Assembly (NCBI GenBank): GCA_022565935.1
Contig: JADFJY010000007.1
Span: 1-22,586 of the forward strand
Source of the DNA: Nitrososphaerota archaeon
GTDB lineage: Archaea > Thermoproteota > Nitrososphaeria > Nitrososphaerales > Nitrosopumilaceae
Reading direction: 5' to 3'
Length of the DNA: 22,586 nt
The position numbers and the translations under genes were made by a program. Of the stretch, positions 14,293-21,603 are shown one piece after another (within the stretch, counting starts at the first letter, position 1; each line of letters begins with the position of its first letter). The notes under the pieces are model-generated. The model did not search any database and had not been told where the DNA came from. It saw nothing but the letters and a program-made list of their open reading frames with translations.

Positions 14293-16316
14293 AGATGTGA
14301 ATTTATCTCATCAAGTGTATGTAATGGTAAAGAGCAAGAAAAATCCTTACAAATGAAAACTGAAGTTTTGTCTTCAAAATTTTTCCCTGCAAAGAAAGAA
14401 TATTCAGATAGATTTTCTAACTGAGTAGAATTTTGAATTGTGACCATAAATGAATTAGGTAAATACTTTGTTAGAAGTGATTTACAAAGCTCTGAATTTT
14501 CTGGGTTGATGATGGTAATTTCTAATGGTTTTTCTAAATAGATAGAAAGAGTATTTAGTAAATATCCAAATCCAAATGGGTTTTCAGCAGCCATTTGTGC
14601 CTGAGATTCTAGAATTTTTGTGGTAATTTCAAGAAACTTTTGTTCTTGAGATAAATGATATAGTCTAAGCATTACAAAAGCAGAAACAGAATTTCCAGAA
14701 GGTAAAGATAGATCATAGTTGCTTTTTGGTCTAATGATTAGTTTTTCGTGTTCATCTGAAGTCATAAAAAAGCTATTGTTCTTAGAATCCCAAAAGTGAT
14801 TTACTAAATGATGTCCAAGCTTCAATGCTAGTTTAAGATATTTAGGTTCAGGTTCAATCTCAAAGACATCTAGTAATGCGTTTGCAAAATAAGAGTAATC
14901 TTCAAGATACCCATCAATTTTTGCGGTTCCATTTTTGTAAGTTCGTAATAGTTTATCACCTGCAAAAAGATTATTTTCAATAAGAGAAACACAGTCTTTT
15001 GCAGCATCAAGATATCTAGAATCATGGGTTACACGATAACCTTTTGCAAATGCAGTAATCATTAATGAATTCCACGAAACTAAAATCTTATCATCCAAAC
15101 CTGGAGGAACCCTCATTGAACGAACTTTTAATAATTTCTCAGAACATGATTTTAAAATCTCTCTAATCTTCTCTTCTGTTATTCCAAAATTAAAAGCAAC
15201 AGTAGATATGTTGATATTATTACATAGAATGCTGTTTCCTTCCCAATTTCCCCCATCAGTAACATCATAATATAGACAAAACAGATCCGCATCACTTCCA
15301 AGAATTTCTTTGATTTCACTTTTTGTCCAAACATAAAATTTCCCTTCTACGCCTTCCGAGTCTGCATCATATGCAGAATAAAAGCCACCTTCTGGAGAAG
15401 TCATTTCGCGTAAAACAAAATCAAGTGTTTTTTGTAATACTTCAAGGTAAAAAGGATCTTTAGTTATCTGATATGCTTCTACATAATTTACAGGAATCAA
15501 AGCATTATCATATAGCATCTTTTCAAAATGAGGAACCAACCATTTTGCATCAGTTGAATATCTATGAAATCCCCCTCCAATTTGATCAAAAATTCCACCC
15601 TTTGCCATTTTATTGAGAGTTTTGAGCGCAAATTCATTGAATTGTGAATGACCTGAAAGTTTAGCATAACGAAACAAAAATGAAACATTTGCAGCATTAG
15701 GAAATTTAGGTGCAGAGCCAAATCCACCATAACTTGAATCACCTAACTGATACAAATTCATGGCAGCCTCATCAAGGATGATTCGTTCTAATTTTGATGG
15801 AACTTTGATAGTTTCTGCTTTGTTTAATGTATCAAGAAATTTCTCAGCTGATTTTTCAACATCTTTGGGTTTTTCTTTCCATGCTTGTGAGAGTCGCCTG
15901 CAAATACTTCCAAAACCGGGGCGTCCATAAGAATCCAATACAGGAAAGTAAGTTCCAGCATAGAATGGTTTTTGATCTGGAGTAAGAAAAATACTCAATG
16001 GCCAACCACCTTGACCTGTCGCTATCTGACAGACTTTTTGATAAATATCATCAATGTCAGGTCTTTCTTCTCTGTCTACTTTGATGTTTATGAAATTCTC
16101 GTTCATGAATTTTGCAACTTCTTCATTTTCAAATGATTCGTGTGCCATTACATGACACCAATGACATGCACTATATCCAATACTTAGAAAAATTGGTTTG
16201 TTTTCCTCTTTTGCTTTTTTTAATGCCTCATCATTCCATGCATACCATTGTACAGGATTCTTTGCATGTTGAAGCAAATATGGACTAGTCTCTTTAATGA
16301 GATTGTTTTCTGCCAT
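14289..16316 (-). CDS. Thioredoxin-domain protein of the DUF255 (YyaL/SSP411) family
   Basis: A 675-residue cytosolic protein. The N-terminal ~160 residues are the thioredoxin-like DUF255 domain with the family signature SACHWCHVM (Cys51-His-Trp-Cys54) and GGWPLSIFLTPD. The remainder is an (alpha/alpha) barrel resembling glycosidase or epimerase folds, with segments such as GGIFDQIGGGFHRYSTD and WLVPHFEKMLYDNA that are highly conserved in the family. Length is as usual for bacterial and archaeal members (about 670-690). The biochemical role is not settled; a redox or sugar-related function has been suggested from the folds. A minus-strand GAATATTT (16337-16344) is at leaderless distance from the ATG. 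The upstream small gene on the same strand is 40 bases away. Confidence 0.92.
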   Translation of the reverse strand: MAENNLIKETSPYLLQHAKNPVQWYAWNDEALKKAKEENKPIFLSIGYSACHWCHVMAHESFENEEVAKFMNENFINIKVDREERPDIDDIYQKVCQIATGQGGWPLSIFLTPDQKPFYAGTYFPVLDSYGRPGFGSICRRLSQAWKEKPKDVEKSAEKFLDTLNKAETIKVPSKLERIILDEAAMNLYQLGDSSYGGFGSAPKFPNAANVSFLFRYAKLSGHSQFNEFALKTLNKMAKGGIFDQIGGGFHRYSTDAKWLVPHFEKMLYDNALIPVNYVEAYQITKDPFYLEVLQKTLDFVLREMTSPEGGFYSAYDADSEGVEGKFYVWTKSEIKEILGSDADLFCLYYDVTDGGNWEGNSILCNNINISTVAFNFGITEEKIREILKSCSEKLLKVRSMRVPPGLDDKILVSWNSLMITAFAKGYRVTHDSRYLDAAKDCVSLIENNLFAGDKLLRTYKNGTAKIDGYLEDYSYFANALLDVFEIEPEPKYLKLALKLGHHLVNHFWDSKNNSFFMTSDEHEKLIIRPKSNYDLSLPSGNSVSAFVMLRLYHLSQEQKFLEITTKILESQAQMAAENPFGFGYLLNTLSIYLEKPLEITIINPENSELCKSLLTKYLPNSFMVTIQNSTQLENLSEYSFFAGKNFEDKTSVFICKDFSCSLPLHTLDEINSHL

Positions 16317-16356
16317 AGTTAATCAAAATCATTAGAATATTTGTACCTAATTGGAA

Positions 16357-16587
16357 TTACCAAATTCCTCTTCCTTCGGTAATTTCGTAAATCCTAACAT
16401 TAATTTTTCTTAGTAATTTCACTTTTGATTTATGTGCTTTCTTGTCATGACTGTAATCTTTTTTTTCAACTAGTTCTTCTAATCGCTTTAATTGATCCAG
16501 GGTTAGTTTCTTGAATTCATTTTTCGAGTTTGTAATAAGCCGCAATAGTTTCACTCTTTCATGATCGTCCTTTGTGATTTCAGTCAT
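16357..16587 (-). CDS. Small basic hypothetical protein (76 residues)
   Basis: I do not recognise the family. The protein is rich in lysine and leucine, predicted almost entirely helical (VKLLRLITNSKNEFKKLTLD and LKRLEELVEKK), and lacks cysteines and membrane segments. Its charge would suit nucleic-acid or ribosome binding, but this is only inference. It lies upstream of the DUF255 gene on the same strand with a 40-base gap that contains that gene's own TATA-like element, so the two need not form an operon. The 234-base gap upstream (16588-16821) holds no convincing gene or structure beyond the promoters of the two divergent genes. Confidence 0.68.
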   Translation of the reverse strand: MTEITKDDHERVKLLRLITNSKNEFKKLTLDQLKRLEELVEKKDYSHDKKAHKSKVKLLRKINVRIYEITEGRGIW

Positions 16588-16821
16588 GATATATTATTCA
16601 ATAATAGTCCTAGATAATTCATACCTGAAAATCAATATGTAACATTTAGTACTTACGCACAGATATTATCAAAAATGTAGGCAAAAATGTGTGAAATCAT
16701 CGATTTTGGATTATTCATACGAATGCCAGAATGTACTTTTTAGCTCATTTGATTGTAACTACAAGTTTGATCAAAATGATAGCATTGGGATTTACAGAAT
16801 ATGTAGAGTTGAGGAATTCCA

Positions 16822-17925
16822 ATGAAACTAATAGTAATATTTTCAATTCTGTTAATAATTGGAATTGGAGAAGCATCAGCAGAATCAACAGAGCCGATCA
16901 ATATTTCATTTAATACATTTAGTGGTGTGCAAGAAAACATATTTGCTGATTCTCAGTTAGATTTTTGCACATTTAGTAATGATTCTAATATCAATAGTAT
17001 AGCAGCAAATGCAGTTAAAGAATGGCGTGATTCCTTAGTTAGATTGACAGGAAGTGATGTTTGGGATATGTCAATTTACGTAAACCCGACAACTGAAGAA
17101 ATGTGTGATGTAATTATAAAGTATGAAGAAATTCCAATTTTATCAAAACAATTCCTAATTGGAATGGCAGGATATGTCAATACAGATTCATCAACTATAA
17201 CAATTTTCACTGATAACTATCAAAAAACATTAACAGAAAATAAACCCATAGCATCACTTGCTGAATTTGAAGACATAGTAATTAATTCAGAACATATTCA
17301 GCTGTCCGATAAAAAATTAAGCAAAACAATAAAACATGAAATTGGACACATGCTAGGCGCACCTGACAATGAATCTTGTTTATGTTTAATGGGAACAGAT
17401 ATTGATTCAAGTGAAATTTTAGTTACAGATATTATAGATATCATCCATTCATATCCAAATGGATTTGTTGATTCAAATTTTGATTTGCAATTTAATCTAG
17501 GAGATTACTATACAACAAAAACATATTTCGTAGGGGATTATATTGATATTGAAATTAAACTTCCTATGATTAATAACAAGATACCAGACATTTCATTGTA
17601 TATTTATCCTGATGGTAAAGATGTAAAGACTCTAGCTGCTCAAGTAAAAATTCATAATGAATTTGGCATGAAGGGAACATATGACCAAAACAATAACTTT
17701 TCAAAAATTGAAGTAATTAATGGGATTACATATTATGCTAATACAGGAACATTTTCAACTATGAAAATAATGTTACAGCCACAAACCGAAATGAGTCAAG
17801 TAGATATTTTAATTAAAGTAAAAGACAAAAATGGAATTGAAGAACTACACATGCTTGAAAATGTCATTATTGTAAAAGAAGGACTGTTCTCAAATCTTAA
17901 TTTAGACTCTGAAAACTTTAGCTAA
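16822..17925 (+). CDS. Secreted metzincin-like zinc metallopeptidase
   Basis: A 367-residue exported protein. The signal peptide covers residues 1 to about 20 (cleavage after ASA). The N-terminal domain ends in the zinc motif HEIGHMLGAPD: His172, Glu173 (base), His176, and Asp182 at the position of the third ligand. This is the HExxHxxGxxD variant of the metzincin motif, seen for example in snapalysin-type enzymes. The following CLCLMGT gives Met190 as a likely Met-turn, and its two cysteines may form a disulfide with others upstream. The C-terminal ~170 residues look like a beta-sandwich domain (FNLGDYYTTKTYFVGDYIDI) with no membrane helix. It should act outside the cell on unknown proteins. 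The ATG is preceded by GAGG and by a weak ATTTACA element. Confidence 0.82.
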   Translation: MKLIVIFSILLIIGIGEASAESTEPINISFNTFSGVQENIFADSQLDFCTFSNDSNINSIAANAVKEWRDSLVRLTGSDVWDMSIYVNPTTEEMCDVIIKYEEIPILSKQFLIGMAGYVNTDSSTITIFTDNYQKTLTENKPIASLAEFEDIVINSEHIQLSDKKLSKTIKHEIGHMLGAPDNESCLCLMGTDIDSSEILVTDIIDIIHSYPNGFVDSNFDLQFNLGDYYTTKTYFVGDYIDIEIKLPMINNKIPDISLYIYPDGKDVKTLAAQVKIHNEFGMKGTYDQNNNFSKIEVINGITYYANTGTFSTMKIMLQPQTEMSQVDILIKVKDKNGIEELHMLENVIIVKEGLFSNLNLDSENFS

Positions 17926-17926
17926 T

Positions 17927-17934
17927 CTTAAAAT
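17927..17934 (+). promoter_or_regulatory. TATA-like element for the alcohol dehydrogenase gene
   Basis: CTTAAAAT is centred about 26 bases before the ATG at 17957 and only 17 before a TTG at 17948, so it decides for the ATG. Confidence 0.5.
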
Positions 17935-17956
17935 TTCGTGTCATATTTTGAGAATT

Positions 17957-18991
17957 ATGGAAAAGATGCGTGCAATGGTGCTTTCTGAGTGTGCAAAAAT
18001 CGAGACAAATCCATTAAAGTTAACTCAGATAGATAGGCATGAAATTCAAAGACCAAACGAGATTTTGATAAAAATTGAAGCTTGTGGAGTTTGTCACTCT
18101 CAGCTTCACGGAATAGAAGGGGACTGGAAAGATATAGGAATTCCACCAACTCTTCCAACAGTTCCAGGTCATGAACTAGTTGGTAAAGTAGAACAGATTG
18201 GTGATAGCGTAACTAAATTCAAAGTTGGAGACAGAGCAGGAATCACACCACTGCTAGAGTCATGCAAAGAATGTCTATACTGCAAAGAAGGAAAAGAGAA
18301 TCTTTGTGAGTCATCAATAATTTTAGGAGAATCGCTCAAAGGAGGATACACAGAATACGTTACAGTAACAGAAGATTTTGCAACCAAAGTTCCAGAAAGT
18401 ATGAAACCAGAGTATGCAGCACCATTATTTTGTGCAGGAATAACAGCATACAAAGCAGTCAAAGCTGCAGAACCAAAACTACATAAAAAAATTGGAATTT
18501 TTGGGATTGGTGGTGTTGGTCACATGGCAGTACAATTTGCTAAAGTAGAAAATGCGGATGTGATTGCATTTTCTAGAACTCAAAATCACCTAGATGTTGC
18601 AAAGAGATTAGGTGCAATAGATGCAATGACTTTTTCTGAAAACCAACAAGAGTTTCTTGACAAATTAAAAGAAAAACATGGATTACTTGATGCAGCTATT
18701 GTTTTTGCACCAGCAGATATTGTTACTGATACTGCAATAAAGTCAGTAAAGAAAGGAGGATTGATTGTGATTGCAACAGTTGGAGAAAATCCGGCATTTA
18801 TGGCATTTGAAGAAAAGACAATCAGAGGAACTCTGATTGGTACAACAAAAGACATGGAGCAAGTAATCAAGATATGTGATGAAAAAAATCTTGAAGTGAT
18901 TTCTCAAATATTTCCATTAGAAAGCGCAAATGAAGTACTCAAAAAATTAAAAAATTCAGAAATTGAGGCAAGAGCAGTTTTAATTCCTTGA
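17957..18991 (+). CDS. Zinc-dependent alcohol dehydrogenase (MDR superfamily)
   Basis: A 344-residue cytosolic medium-chain dehydrogenase that interconverts alcohols and aldehydes or ketones. Catalytic zinc ligands are Cys43 (ACGVCHSQLHG), His72 (PGHE) and probably Cys159 (LFCAGITAY). A structural zinc is held by Cys103, Cys106, Cys109 and Cys117 (CKECLYCKEGKENLC). The Rossmann motif is GIGGVG (183-188). The residues after the second strand of the fold (FSRTQN) lack the acidic residue typical of NAD specificity, so NADP(H) is more likely. The physiological substrate cannot be told. I start at the ATG at 17957, in agreement with the promoter position; a TTG three codons upstream is the alternative. 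Confidence 0.92.
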   Translation: MEKMRAMVLSECAKIETNPLKLTQIDRHEIQRPNEILIKIEACGVCHSQLHGIEGDWKDIGIPPTLPTVPGHELVGKVEQIGDSVTKFKVGDRAGITPLLESCKECLYCKEGKENLCESSIILGESLKGGYTEYVTVTEDFATKVPESMKPEYAAPLFCAGITAYKAVKAAEPKLHKKIGIFGIGGVGHMAVQFAKVENADVIAFSRTQNHLDVAKRLGAIDAMTFSENQQEFLDKLKEKHGLLDAAIVFAPADIVTDTAIKSVKKGGLIVIATVGENPAFMAFEEKTIRGTLIGTTKDMEQVIKICDEKNLEVISQIFPLESANEVLKKLKNSEIEARAVLIP

Positions 18992-18997
18992 CTTTGG

Positions 18998-19005
18998 GCT
19001 TAAAT
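18998..19005 (+). promoter_or_regulatory. TATA-like element for the 50-residue cysteine-rich gene
   Basis: GCTTAAAT lies about 27 bases before the ATG at 19029, just after the alcohol dehydrogenase stop. Confidence 0.5.
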
Positions 19006-19028
19006 ATTGGAGAAATTGATTTTTTACT

Positions 19029-19181
19029 ATGAATTGTAAGAGATGTCACCATACAGATGAGGTACATATCCCAAATGAAGATAGTAATTCAATTCTCAAA
19101 GTAGGTAAATGTCAAATTCCAACATGTACATGCAAAGAGTTTTTAGATCCAATCCAAAAGATTGATGAAGATCTGTTGTAA
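19029..19181 (+). CDS. 50-residue cysteine/histidine-rich, probably zinc-binding protein
   Basis: A short frame with ATG start and TAA stop. The protein has a CxxCHH knuckle at the start (MNCKRCHHTDEVHIP: Cys3, Cys6, His7, His8) and a second cluster GKCQIPTCTCKEF (Cys28, Cys33, Cys35). Such paired clusters usually bind one zinc ion, and the small size suggests a protein-protein or nucleic-acid adaptor. I do not recognise a named family. A TATA-like element at the leaderless distance (18998-19005) and another promoter-like element directly downstream for the next gene support an independent gene. The function is unknown. Confidence 0.72.
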   Translation: MNCKRCHHTDEVHIPNEDSNSILKVGKCQIPTCTCKEFLDPIQKIDEDLL

Positions 19182-19186
19182 CGATT

Positions 19187-19194
19187 CATATATC
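19187..19194 (+). promoter_or_regulatory. TATA-like element for the 19215 gene
   Basis: CATATATC is centred about 24 bases before the ATG at 19215. Confidence 0.5.
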
Positions 19195-19214
19195 AAAATC
19201 TTTTCACATAAGTA

Positions 19215-19448
19215 ATGGATAAACACAAACCATCAGATGAAATGATTAAAGATCTAGATAACATTTTATCAAAACTTAATGCTATGGAAATTGTTGCATC
19301 AGATGATTATCAAAAAAGTTCGATTAAAATTATGAGGGCTCTAGTAGATGGCCAAATGCACTCTATTAATGAATTTCAACATCTAAAAAAAGGAATGGAT
19401 TTGTTAATGTTACAATTGTTTGATGTACAAAATAAAGTCAAGAGTTAA
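19215..19448 (+). CDS. Hypothetical 77-residue helical protein
   Basis: I do not recognise the family. The protein is almost entirely helical (MIKDLDNILSKLNAMEIVAS and MDLLMLQLFDVQNKVKS), with no cysteine, signal or membrane segment. The start is supported by a TATA-like element at the leaderless distance. The 3' end overlaps the convergent zinc-ribbon gene by 11 bases. Confidence 0.7.
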   Translation: MDKHKPSDEMIKDLDNILSKLNAMEIVASDDYQKSSIKIMRALVDGQMHSINEFQHLKKGMDLLMLQLFDVQNKVKS

Positions 19449-20043
19449 GTTTGGTATCACTTATTCCACAACCAGTACAACGATAAAGAGTAGATTTTTC
19501 AAGAATTTTTTCAGGCTTCATTTCAGACCCACAACAAGGACAAGAGAATTTTTTTGATTCTAAACTTGGTGTTTCTGTTTTTCGAATTACATAAGTAGGT
19601 TTTACTTTAGTATAATTAGAATTACATGGTGGTTTGTAGTAAGTCATTATTTTATTGAGTACATTTTTTCTATAATCTTTATCTGATTCAAACATAGGCA
19701 ATATTGCAAGGTACAAGGATTTTTCAGAACCTGATTGTTTTATCCAACATTTGAATTCTGAATGTTGAGTAAAAAAAGACTTGTCATCAGTCTTTTCACA
19801 ATTACCAACATAGACTATATTGAAATTGTCTTTGACTCTAGACAAGATTAAAAATACCAGTTTCTCCATAGGAGGCCCCCATTCACCAAGTGGAATTGGT
19901 CCAAGAAACTCATATTGGAGAATTTGAATGCTCAATGATGGTATTTTCAAGCACTCTCTATTCTTTTTTTCCCAAAAAACTACACTAGTATCACAAATTT
20001 GATCGCAAAATCCAAACTTGAAAAGATTAAATTCAAGAGTCAT
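19438..20043 (-). CDS. Hypothetical protein with C-terminal zinc ribbon
   Basis: A 201-residue soluble protein. The last ~30 residues are a zinc ribbon with two CxxC knuckles (CPCCGSEM and YRCTGCGISD). The first 170 residues look like a mixed alpha/beta domain (KLVFLILSRVKDNFNIVYVG) with several cysteines (FGFCDQICDT), and I do not recognise them. I chose the ATG at 20043 (MTLEFNLFKF) and not the one at 20073, because a minus-strand ATATTTTG (20061-20068) is centred about 22 bases before it. Zinc ribbons of this kind occur in nucleic-acid-associated proteins, but no function can be assigned. The start codon is only 13 bases from the start of the divergent gene at 20057. Confidence 0.75.
   Translation of the reverse strand: MTLEFNLFKFGFCDQICDTSVVFWEKKNRECLKIPSLSIQILQYEFLGPIPLGEWGPPMEKLVFLILSRVKDNFNIVYVGNCEKTDDKSFFTQHSEFKCWIKQSGSEKSLYLAILPMFESDKDYRKNVLNKIMTYYKPPCNSNYTKVKPTYVIRKTETPSLESKKFSCPCCGSEMKPEKILEKSTLYRCTGCGISDTKLNS
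20025..20032 (+). promoter_or_regulatory. TATA-like element for the 20057 gene, inside the divergent coding region
   Basis: GATTAAAT is centred about 28 bases before the ATG at 20057. It lies inside the first codons of the minus-strand zinc-ribbon gene, so the two promoters face into each other. Confidence 0.45.
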
Positions 20044-20056
20044 GGATTTTTCGTAA

Positions 20057-20305
20057 ATGGCAAAATATGGCAATCATGCACACGCAGGATTTGGCATGAT
20101 TGTAGTTGCCGCAAGTCTTGCAGCAATTGGTCTCATAGCATTAGGAATTGGTGATGATGTACTATTTGCAGATAACATGCAAAGAGACGAAATATCTTAT
20201 TTCAATGAATGTAAGGAAAATGATTTCAAAGCTGATGGTTGTGAAAAATACTGGGATAGACTCAACACTGAAATCTCAGGAATTTATATTGATTTTGATG
20301 AGTGA
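20057..20305 (+). CDS. Small single-helix membrane protein (82 residues)
   Basis: The protein has a histidine-containing start (MAKYGNHAHAGF), one membrane helix (about residues 11-32, GFGMIVVAASLAAIGLIALG) and an acidic C-terminal region of about 50 residues. Two cysteines (FNECKENDFKADGCEKYW) could form a disulfide, suggesting that this part is outside. I do not recognise the family. The start is supported by a TATA-like element about 28 bases upstream. It ends 2 bases before the stop of the convergent polytopic membrane-protein gene. Confidence 0.75.
   Translation: MAKYGNHAHAGFGMIVVAASLAAIGLIALGIGDDVLFADNMQRDEISYFNECKENDFKADGCEKYWDRLNTEISGIYIDFDE
20061..20068 (-). promoter_or_regulatory. 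TATA-like element for the zinc-ribbon gene, inside the divergent coding region
   Basis: On the minus strand this reads ATATTTTG, centred about 22 bases before the ATG at 20043. It overlaps codons 2-4 of the plus-strand gene at 20057. Confidence 0.4.
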
Positions 20306-20307
20306 AA

Positions 20308-20994
20308 TTAAAACCCATTAGCAAAGTCTTCAAGCTTGTTTTGATTGTTAGTTTGTTTATTCATTGCATAAAATGCACCACCAACAATTCCCGCTTGATA
20401 AAAGGTATACAAGAAAACACCAGATGATGTAGGATCGGAATGTGTGAAGCTCAAAACAAGCATTGTAAAGAAAACAAATGTTCCAACAAAAGTTATCATT
20501 CTATTTAAAAATCCACTAGTCATTCCAACAACTCTTTTGCTAGCTGCTGCCATCAATGCAATGCTAGTAATTATCATAAAAGTTGCACCGCCATTTGCTG
20601 TGACAAATTTATTTAACCAGGGCAAAAGTCCGTCTTCTAAAATTGTAACATCAGGAATTATACTACCACCGTTTATGGCAAAGTTTACAGAACTAAACAT
20701 TCCACCAATAACAAAAATAAATAAGAAAATTTTTACAATTGAATTCTTTAATGGACTGCGCATTTCTGAAGGTTTGACTGCTCGCTGTGTAATTCTCACA
20801 CCATAAAGAAAACCTACTGCCATAGCAGGAATAAACATGGCATTAATCAAAATTGGAGATTCGTTATTTATAGAATCTATTTGAGGGAAAAAAATTAGAA
20901 AAACAATAATTGCAAGTGAGGCTGATGAGCCAAATAATATCATTCCCAGATATTTGTGACTATTGGACTCGGACACACTATTCCAATTGTACAT
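20308..20994 (-). CDS. Polytopic membrane protein of unknown function (about 6 helices)
   Basis: A 228-residue protein with about six membrane helices and a polar, asparagine-rich C-terminal tail. I do not recognise a named family. The C-terminal third (MLVLSFTHSDPTSSGVFLYT, then FYQAGIVGGAFY) resembles the equivalent part of the 190-residue protein at 4769-5341 (FTDLTPSTFEVLLYFLYQLG), so the two are probably distant paralogues. A minus-strand CTTTAATG (21016-21023) is centred about 25 bases before the ATG and supports this start. The 3' end is almost adjacent to the convergent gene at 20057. Confidence 0.8.
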   Translation of the reverse strand: MYNWNSVSESNSHKYLGMILFGSSASLAIIVFLIFFPQIDSINNESPILINAMFIPAMAVGFLYGVRITQRAVKPSEMRSPLKNSIVKIFLFIFVIGGMFSSVNFAINGGSIIPDVTILEDGLLPWLNKFVTANGGATFMIITSIALMAAASKRVVGMTSGFLNRMITFVGTFVFFTMLVLSFTHSDPTSSGVFLYTFYQAGIVGGAFYAMNKQTNNQNKLEDFANGF

Positions 20995-21015
20995 TTTATG
21001 AAGTCTTTAGAAAAT

Positions 21016-21023
21016 CATTAAAG
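21016..21023 (-). promoter_or_regulatory. TATA-like element for the 20994 membrane-protein gene
   Basis: On the minus strand this reads CTTTAATG, about 25 bases before the ATG at 20994. Confidence 0.45.
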
Positions 21024-21069
21024 GCTAAATCAAAAAATCATTTGGTCAAATTATCAATTCTGTTTACCC

Positions 21070-21077
21070 TTTTTAAC
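21070..21077 (+). promoter_or_regulatory. TATA-like element for the 21098 gene
   Basis: TTTTTAAC is centred about 24 bases before the ATG at 21098. Confidence 0.45.
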
Positions 21078-21097
21078 AGAAATCAAATACATTCATC

Positions 21098-21307
21098 ATG
21101 AAGGCAGTAAAGTCACTAGTCATAATTGGCGCCATTGTGTTGATTTTTGGCATTATTTTTCATCTTCAAGGACATTCAGTAATAGGACCACAATCATCAT
21201 TCATGTATTCCAATCCAGACTGGGTCACTTATGGCATTGAAATTTCAATAGTAGGAATCATAATAATTGGATCAGGAATTGGAATTAAAATTATTAAAAG
21301 AAACTAG
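21098..21307 (+). CDS. Small two-helix membrane protein (69 residues)
   Basis: Two membrane helices (about residues 5-22 and 46-65) are joined by a ~23-residue loop (GHSVIGPQSSFMYSNPDW) that probably faces outside, with a basic C-terminal end (KIIKRN). I do not recognise the family. The start is supported by a TATA-like element at the leaderless distance. The last 4 bases overlap the end of the convergent RAM-domain gene. Confidence 0.72.
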   Translation: MKAVKSLVIIGAIVLIFGIIFHLQGHSVIGPQSSFMYSNPDWVTYGIEISIVGIIIIGSGIGIKIIKRN

Positions 21308-21534
21308 TTTGTAACACGAAGAGTAATAGTACTTTTAATTTTTTGTAGTTTTCTAATTTTTGATGTAATTATTTCATTCATTTGGGAAGGAGTGTCTGTA
21401 ACAAATTCTGCAACAACATCATAACTACCATAAGTTATCAAACAACTTTTGACTTCAGGGATTTTCTTTAATTGAGAATAAAGTAATTGTTCTTCTCCAA
21501 TTTCACAACTAATTAGCATGTATGCTCTATCCAT
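21304..21534 (-). CDS. Stand-alone Lrp/AsnC effector-binding (RAM) domain protein, second copy
   Basis: A 76-residue protein (from the ATG at 21534) equal to the ligand-binding domain of Lrp/AsnC regulators without the DNA-binding part: AYMLISCEIGEEQ, LKKIPEVKSCLITYGSYDVV, and the final strand STITLRVTN. It aligns along its whole length with the protein at 10753-10986, methionine to methionine, which is why I chose the ATG over the TTG at 21543. The promoter does not decide: an ACTTAAAG (21564-21571, read CTTTAAGT on the minus strand) lies 24 bases before the TTG. It follows truD on the same strand by about 60-70 bases, and its stop overlaps the convergent gene by 4 bases. Confidence 0.85.
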   Translation of the reverse strand: MDRAYMLISCEIGEEQLLYSQLKKIPEVKSCLITYGSYDVVAEFVTDTPSQMNEIITSKIRKLQKIKSTITLRVTN

Positions 21535-21603
21535 CTCAATCAATTTTGCTAAAAAATACGCTAACTTAAAGACATCTAAAGAATCATTTAATAAAAAAAG
21601 ATC

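Noticed and set aside
13764..16674. Similar strings at 13764-13786 and 16651-16674 (ACTTACG ... ATTATCA) upstream of two plus-strand genes
   Set aside because: The match needs gaps, the distances to the genes differ (about 60-150 bases), and only two copies were found; chance in AT-rich DNA is likely.
16731..16913. 60-codon plus-strand frame that overlaps the metzincin start
   Set aside because: It runs over the signal-peptide coding region of the metzincin gene in another frame; its second half is asparagine/serine-rich noise and no promoter sits at the expected distance.
18169..18870. Two minus-strand frames of 97 and 94 codons
   Set aside because: Both are antisense to the well-supported alcohol dehydrogenase gene and have serine-rich compositions typical of shadow frames.
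20444..20806. 120-codon plus-strand frame
   Set aside because: It lies fully antisense to the polytopic membrane-protein gene; its composition is the mirror of hydrophobic codons and it has no promoter or coherent domain.
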